Shown piece after piece: positions 52,238-56,632 of a stretch of 56,632 nucleotides of DNA; within the stretch, counting starts at the first letter, position 1, and every line of letters starts with the position of its first letter. The stretch is from Hyphomicrobiales bacterium. GTDB taxonomy: Bacteria; Pseudomonadota; Alphaproteobacteria; Rhizobiales; Rhizobiaceae. Below the pieces are notes generated by a model. The model was not told the DNA's origin, did not search any database, and saw only the letters and a list, made by a program, of their open reading frames with translations. The translations under genes and the position numbers were made by a program. Location of the stretch: contig JAFKJU010000036.1 in the NCBI GenBank assembly GCA_017305935.1, positions 1 through 56,632 on the forward strand, given 5' to 3'.

Positions 52238-53233
52238 TCAAGGCCTGACGATGACGAGGCGGCCTGCAACCTCGTTCATCGTAAATCCGACCAGTGACTG
52301 AACGGACGCGAGTGCCGTATTCGGGTCATCGACCGAGAAACTTCCGCTTACCCTTCTTTCGGCGAGCGTATCGGAAAGAAGAACAATTCGGCCCCGACGG
52401 TAGCGCTCGATCTGCCTGAGGACGTCCCCAAGGCGGGCATTGTTGAACACGAAACGCCCATCGTGCCACGCCGTGCGCTCTCCAAGATCTACCTTCTGCG
52501 GCCTACCGATCCCGGATGCGCTGTAGGCGACGCCTTCTCCCGGCGCAAGGACCACACGCTGTGATGTCGCAGCGCCGGTGACCTGCAGACTGCCGCTTTC
52601 GAGCGTCACCGACACGCCGTCATCCTGAACGGCGACATCGAAGGTCGTGCCGAGAACCCTCGCCTCGCCGTCCCCTGCCCTCACGACGAAGGGGACATCG
52701 GACCGTTTGACCGTAAAGAATGCGGTTCCGCGCAGGAGTTGGACACGTCTTTCCGACGGCCCCATATCGACATCGATGGCCGTGTCCGCATCCAGAAGGA
52801 TCGTCGAGCCATCCTTCAGTTCGACAGAGCGTCGCTCGCCGCGGGCCGTAACGTAGTCAGCCTGAAGATCCTGAAAGACGTTCGGCCTCTCAAGCCAGAT
52901 CCACGATCCCGCCAGACAGGACAGCAGACAGAGGCCAATGATGGCTCCGGCCTTACCTGATGTCTTCTTCTCACGCATGCGCCGGACATTATCCAGATGA
53001 CGTGAGAGCGTGTGTTCCTCCTCACGCGCTACATCCGCGCCTGGCCCAGCGGCCGTGGACCACAACATCTGAAGGTCGTCATACATGCGTCCGTGTGCCG
53101 GATCGGCGCTCAGCCAGGCCGCGAAGTGGGCACGATCGGCCCGCGAAGGCTTGCCGTTCATCCGGGTGAACCAGGCGACGGCTTCCGCTTCGACACCCGA
53201 CAGGTTTCCGGCCGCCTTTTCGTTATCTGCCAT
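52238..53233 (-). CDS. FecR-family anti-sigma/transmembrane signal transducer
   Basis: A 331-residue inner-membrane protein. The N-terminal cytoplasmic DUF4880 part (EAVAWFTRMNGKPSRADRAH, then FAAWLSADPAHGRMYDDLQM LW in two pieces) binds the sigma factor. One membrane span is near 94-112 (AIIGLCLLSCLAGSWIWL). The periplasmic FecR domain has ADYVTARGERRSVELKDGST and DTAIDVDMGPSERRVQLLRG, and the C-terminal domain meets the STN domain of the receptor. It lies 98 bases after fecI and 153 bases before the receptor gene. Confidence 0.92.
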   Translation of the reverse strand: MADNEKAAGNLSGVEAEAVAWFTRMNGKPSRADRAHFAAWLSADPAHGRMYDDLQMLWSTAAGPGADVAREEEHTLSRHLDNVRRMREKKTSGKAGAIIGLCLLSCLAGSWIWLERPNVFQDLQADYVTARGERRSVELKDGSTILLDADTAIDVDMGPSERRVQLLRGTAFFTVKRSDVPFVVRAGDGEARVLGTTFDVAVQDDGVSVTLESGSLQVTGAATSQRVVLAPGEGVAYSASGIGRPQKVDLGERTAWHDGRFVFNNARLGDVLRQIERYRRGRIVLLSDTLAERRVSGSFSVDDPNTALASVQSLVGFTMNEVAGRLVIVRP

Positions 53234-53331
53234 GGCCGTTTTACCTTAGATAGAGGAGACAAGCGCCCGATCGACCTTCCCGTTCAAGATGATAACGGAG
53301 CGAAAGGCGACCCGCCCTCATGCTGGAAGCG

Positions 53332-53835
53332 TTATTTGAAGCTTTCCCGGCAGGCAAGCAGGGCTTTCGCTATCTCGCGCTCTACCATGATGTAGCTGAG
53401 GCCCATCGTGGCAGCAATTTCCTGATAGGTGCAACCATGAACGCGGTTCAGCAGGAAAACGTGGCGGGTACGCTCCGGCAGACGCCGGATGGTGTCATCA
53501 ATGTGACGGATGCCATCCTTGGCTTCGACGATCTGGAGCGGCGTTGCGACTGGCGCGGCATATTGATCGGCGGTGATCTTCTCGGCCAGGGCCTTGTGAC
53601 GCTTCTCGACGCGCAGCTGATCGATTGCCGAGTTGCTTGCGCAGCGGCTCAGATAGGAGGGCGTCAGCACGACATGTTCCTTGGCCTTCTCCCAGATCCG
53701 CGCGAAGACCTCCTGGACCACGTCGGACGCCTGCGACGGGCCGACCTTGCGCGTGACCATGCGCTCAAGCCGGCGGCGCTCGGTCTGATAAAGCCTCTCG
53801 ATTTCGTCGGATCTGCTTGTCACTATGTCGACCAT
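53332..53835 (-). CDS. ECF sigma factor, FecI type
   Basis: A 167-residue sigma-70 factor of the iron-starvation ECF group. Region 2 is SQASDVVQEVFARIWEKAKE, and region 4 is LPERTRHVFLLNRVHGCTYQ followed by EIAATMGLSYIMVEREIAKA. It directs transcription of the receptor operon when FecR signals that the siderophore is bound. The ATG at 53835 is supported by region 2 spacing. A Fur or Irr/RirA site would be expected upstream, but I cannot point to one with confidence. Confidence 0.92.
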   Translation of the reverse strand: MVDIVTSRSDEIERLYQTERRRLERMVTRKVGPSQASDVVQEVFARIWEKAKEHVVLTPSYLSRCASNSAIDQLRVEKRHKALAEKITADQYAAPVATPLQIVEAKDGIRHIDDTIRRLPERTRHVFLLNRVHGCTYQEIAATMGLSYIMVEREIAKALLACRESFK

Positions 53836-53964
53836 GCAACGCCCATGCTACAAATTCACGTGTCAAGCATGCACATAACGCCAAAAAGTGGAATAGAAAA
53901 ATCAAGTTTAAAGGTCGGTCGCGTCAGCTTTCCAACATGCTGTTGCCCTGAAACATCATCACGG

Positions 53965-54858
53965 TTATTGCCCGCCCGTCAGCAAGGCGACATGCTTGCG
54001 CATTTTCTCGAGCAGCTCGGCGTCACGGATTGCCGGCGATTTCAGAACGCAGGTCGAGCATAAGGCGCCCTCTGCAACGGTGTAGTAGCGACAACAACCG
54101 CCTCTCGCCCGAAACGTCCAGGAACCAATCGGCTTCCGGTTATCATCGTGCAAGGTCAGGTCGAAGAAATGTAATTGCTTGTTATAGAGCGGCGAACCGG
54201 TGTGTTTGACCACGCGCATGGCGTCTTGCCGCGCCTGACCAAGGCAGTTGAGATGTCGGCCGACCTCCAACCATCGGCCCGCGACAGCGTCCGCTACCAG
54301 CCGCCAGAGAGCAGGACGTCCTAGGCCGGACCTTTTCGCCAAGGCCTCGACCAAGACTGAAAAATGATTTTCGATGGCGACCCGAAAGGCATCGCAAAGC
54401 GCTCCTTGGCCGGAAAGCAGCGTCGCATCTGGATGATGACCAAGAGACGCCCTATCCGTGGAGAAACAACGGGAAAGGTAGCGGATATCCGCACGACGAA
54501 CATTATGCACCTCGCCATCGTGTTCATGACGGTCGTCGAACATCCGCAAGGCAACGTGTTCAGGCGCGAGATCGGGCACGATGCCCGATGCGGCGACGAG
54601 CGGGATCGTGGCCAACATGAACACATAACAATAGTCGATTATCATCAAGGCAGCGCAGGTCTTGTCGTCCATATGCCTGTTATACGAGCGTTCGTATTCC
54701 AGGAAGGCGTCGACGGCGGTGGTGTCGTCGAAAAACGCACGTGCCGTCGTCCAGCCTTCCTCCATCACTCCGTATTCCACGCGGAATTCGGACCAGAGAG
54801 GTTTTTGGGCGTCCAGTGCCTTTTCTAGCGGATGATGAACCTGATCGGAAAATCTCAA
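53965..54858 (-). CDS. FhuF-type siderophore ferric reductase
   Basis: A 297-residue cytosolic protein. The C-terminal [2Fe-2S] signature is Cys255-Cys256-x10-Cys267-x2-Cys270 (CCRYYTVAEGALCSTC), diagnostic of FhuF. Upstream, LVEALAKRSGLGRPALWRLV and PLYNKQLHFFDLTLHDDNRK fit the family. FhuF reduces ferric siderophores in the cytoplasm to release iron. It lies 129 bases upstream of the fecI gene on the same strand and completes the iron-uptake pathway. The start at 54858 gives the usual length. Confidence 0.88.
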   Translation of the reverse strand: MRFSDQVHHPLEKALDAQKPLWSEFRVEYGVMEEGWTTARAFFDDTTAVDAFLEYERSYNRHMDDKTCAALMIIDYCYVFMLATIPLVAASGIVPDLAPEHVALRMFDDRHEHDGEVHNVRRADIRYLSRCFSTDRASLGHHPDATLLSGQGALCDAFRVAIENHFSVLVEALAKRSGLGRPALWRLVADAVAGRWLEVGRHLNCLGQARQDAMRVVKHTGSPLYNKQLHFFDLTLHDDNRKPIGSWTFRARGGCCRYYTVAEGALCSTCVLKSPAIRDAELLEKMRKHVALLTGGQ

Positions 54859-55803
54859 ATAATGCTGCCCTAGCTATCGATCTTGCTCCGCATACCAAAG
54901 CATGTGAGACAAGTCCTTTTCCAACATGGCGTGTATCCATAAGCATAACGCCTGCCGGGGCCTGTTACCCTCAGTTGCGGTAGATCTAAAAACGATAGGC
55001 AGCGTCGCGCCTGCGTTTGGCGCTCAGGAAGGTGCAGCGCACGTCTCCAGTGCCGAAATGCATTATCGGTCTCCTAGTTAAGTTCGCCTGCCCGGAAAGA
55101 GATGCCTGCTCTCTTTAGCTGGCGCCCGAAACCCTCCCTGTTCGCTATTTCGCGCAGTCCGAGCTCACGGACGATCCCCAGCGTGGCCTGCGGCGTTACG
55201 TCGATGTTCACCGGTAACCTGGTCGCCACCACCGAGGGCATCAAAAGCGGGAATGTGCAAGACCTCATCATTGCCGCAGTAGAACCAATGTCTGGCAGTA
55301 TGCCGGCGTGAATTCTTTCGGCAAGAACCGCAGGAATGATCTGCAATCTCATCTAACGGCCAGGCCTGTCGCGATGATCGCAGATGCGATCAAGGGTTGC
55401 ACAAAGCAAAATGACTGACCTGAGACCCGACCCGGATGCTGGAACTTCCGAATGCATGGAAAGAGCAGCACAAGCTTTTCGAACTCTGAGCCATACTCAT
55501 AACCATCAGACCTTCCAAGCCGGCTGCCGTCAGCCGGCCGTTTTCATTGCGTGAACTTGGGAGCATGGAAGCAGCGGCTCAGCCAGGGTGCGGTCAATGC
55601 GAAAAAGTCTCGAAAATGGCAGCCAGCAATGAAAAACTTGGGGCTGGTGGGAAAAGCCATTTGAGACAAAGCCCTGAACGGGAGACATCTCGGCGATTTC
55701 CAGCAGCTGGTCAGCGTAAATCGAGGGCGAGATATCCGCTAACCGTCTGATATACCGGCACTATTCTGGAGACCAACCAACGAGATTATTTGTCTTGGAA
55801 AAA
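54859..55803. other. Long intergenic stretch without a recognisable gene
   Basis: Between the FhuF-type gene and tRNA-Thr I find no gene with recognisable motifs. A 92-codon minus-strand frame at 55074-55352 (ending GLREIANREGFGRQLKRAG..) looks partly protein-like but matches nothing I know. The part next to the tRNA 3' end is a natural site for integration scars; I saw no copy of the tRNA 3' end elsewhere in the window. Confidence 0.5.
55519..55543 (+). terminator. Rho-independent terminator-like hairpin
   Basis: GCCGGCTG (55519-55526), loop CCGT, then CAGCCGGC (55531-55538) form a perfect 8-base stem, followed by CGTTTT. No plus-strand gene ends nearby, so it may belong to a lost gene or a small RNA. 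Confidence 0.5.
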
Positions 55804-55879
55804 TGGTGCCGCTTACGTGACTCGAACACGTGACCCCATCATTACGAATGATGTGCTCTACCGACTGAGCTAAAGCGGC
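55804..55879 (-). tRNA. tRNA-Thr, anticodon CGT
   Basis: The minus strand folds as a full cloverleaf: acceptor GCCGCTT/AAGCGGC, D-arm GCTCAGTCGGTAGAGC, anticodon stem CATCA/TGATG with loop TTCGTAA (anticodon CGT, reading ACG), and T-arm with GTTCGAGTC. Discriminator A and an encoded CCA end complete the 76-base gene. The 3' end points toward the accessory region, the usual side for integrating islands. Confidence 0.93.
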
Positions 55880-56370
55880 CCTTCGGGGCGGCGGAACGCC
55901 GTTCCCGTTTGCAAGCGGGCTGATACAGGGATTGGGTGGGGAATGCAAGACGGTTTTTGGAAAAATGTCCGGCCGATAGACGAAGCGTGCGGATGGGCGC
56001 GGGAGCCAGGCCGATGTTTCGATCCGGGAAGGACGGCCCGGGCGGAGGCGATATGCTGTGGGCCGTGGAGACCGGCAGCGCGCCGGACGATCAGGCGGGC
56101 TTGCGAATTCCTTTGCTTATCGTTACCGAATCCTGAAGGGCGGCGCCAAGCGGCAGCGGCGGGTTGTCGAAAAAACCGGCTTGCGTCCGGAATTGCGCCA
56201 AACCCTCGGGTTAAGCTTGGTCGGGCGCGGGCCGCGCCGGGAAAACGCAATGCCCCGTCGATTCGGGGAATTGCGCAGATGGAATGGATGGATCCAGCAT
56301 TGCTGGAGCAAGAACGGGCTGGCGCGGCGTCCCTGACGGCAGGAACGGCGCAGGCCATGAAGGACCGGGT
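55880..56370. other. Intergenic stretch upstream of tRNA-Thr and the last gene
   Basis: Overlapping open frames exist on both strands, but none has recognisable motifs, and their Arg/Ala/Pro-rich composition is that of high-GC shadow frames. It should hold the promoter of the minus-strand tRNA and of the plus-strand gene starting at 56371; I cannot name the elements. Confidence 0.4.
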
Positions 56371-56632
56371 GTGAACGGAATCGAAACGGCAATCAGAAAC
56401 GCCTTGGATAAGAGCGACCGCGGCGACCCCGATGCGCGCGCCCGCATCTATCGGTCGGCCCGCAATGCCGTCGATGTCGGCCTGCGCAAGCAGGGCATCA
56501 CCGATCCCCAGGTCATCGCCGCCCAATACGACTATCTGGAAAAGCTGATCGATACGATCGAGGCCGGCGAGCGCAATGCCGCCGTCGTCGAGGCGATCGC
56601 GCCCGCCGATGCCGGCCGGCTCGATCTCGCAC
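56371..56632 (+). CDS. Conserved hypothetical protein, N-terminal part (cut by window end)
   Basis: From a GTG at 56371, 87 codons read NGIETAIRNALDKSDRGDPD, ARARIYRSARNAVDVGLRKQ and GITDPQVIAAQYDYLEKLID, all helical and charged, then run off the window. I have an impression of similar N-terminal helical regions in uncharacterised rhizobial proteins, but cannot name a family. The start is chosen because codon composition becomes coding-like there and no longer upstream frame fits. Confidence 0.6.
   Translation, partial: MNGIETAIRNALDKSDRGDPDARARIYRSARNAVDVGLRKQGITDPQVIAAQYDYLEKLIDTIEAGERNAAVVEAIAPADAGRLDLA

Overview
The window is high-GC DNA from an alphaproteobacterium, most likely a member of the Rhizobiaceae (Rhizobium/Ensifer/Shinella type). 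This rests on its dense array of ABC importers, its GntR/LacI/PucR regulators, and family fragments common in rhizobia (DUF1403, a GAF histidine kinase, DUF849/BKACE). No phylogeny was run. It reads as an accessory, catabolism- and uptake-rich stretch. The left edge cuts the 3' end of a class III alcohol dehydrogenase; the right edge holds a tRNA-Thr gene and the start of a small conserved gene.

Region 1 (0.3-6.4 kb) is a one-direction oxygenase cluster: a LacI regulator, a TIM-barrel isomerase-like protein, a membrane di-iron hydroxylase of the sterol desaturase/fatty acid hydroxylase family, a Rieske ferredoxin, and two related FAD ferredoxin reductases. The logic resembles the rhizopine mocDEF oxygenase complex. 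Region 2 (6.5-8.3 kb) holds a decayed DUF1403 gene, an intact YciF-type DUF892 gene and a frameshifted small gene.

Region 3 (8.3-26.4 kb) is the most interesting part. It has four transcription units: (a) a small coiled-coil protein, a methyltransferase and an alpha/beta hydrolase; (b) an FCD-type GntR regulator and an isocitrate lyase/PEP mutase-family lyase; (c) a complete aconitase-family hydratase, a hydantoinase-family cyclic amidohydrolase and an isochorismatase-family amidase; (d) a seven-gene operon with a peptide-type ABC importer, an acyl-CoA dehydrogenase-like monooxygenase, a PucR-type regulator and a flavin reductase. TGTnnACA-type elements lie in the intergenic promoter regions of all four units. 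I infer one regulon for import and catabolism of an N-heterocycle: ring oxidation, cyclic imide/amide opening, amide hydrolysis, hydration and C-C cleavage.

Region 4 (26.5-33.2 kb) holds an extra dapB, a polyhydroxybutyrate depolymerase-family esterase, a ferric-siderophore ABC importer, and several gene fragments (GAF kinase, BKACE, siderophore-interacting protein). Region 5 (33.2-44.9 kb) holds a spermidine/putrescine-type ABC importer with an unusual permease, a GntR regulator, a metallo-beta-lactamase-fold hydrolase, two paralogous BesD/HalD-like Fe(II)/2-oxoglutarate oxygenases, a bicupin, a LacI regulator and an orphan peptide-type binding protein. A palindromic operator candidate appears in the promoters of both oxygenase-bearing operons.

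Region 6 (45.2-54.9 kb) begins with remnants of a transposition ATPase and a tyrosine recombinase. It continues with a complete iron-uptake locus on the minus strand: FhuF-type reductase, FecI sigma factor, FecR, TonB-dependent transducer-type receptor, binding protein, two permeases and an ATPase. A largely empty stretch then runs to tRNA-Thr, whose 3' end faces the accessory DNA.
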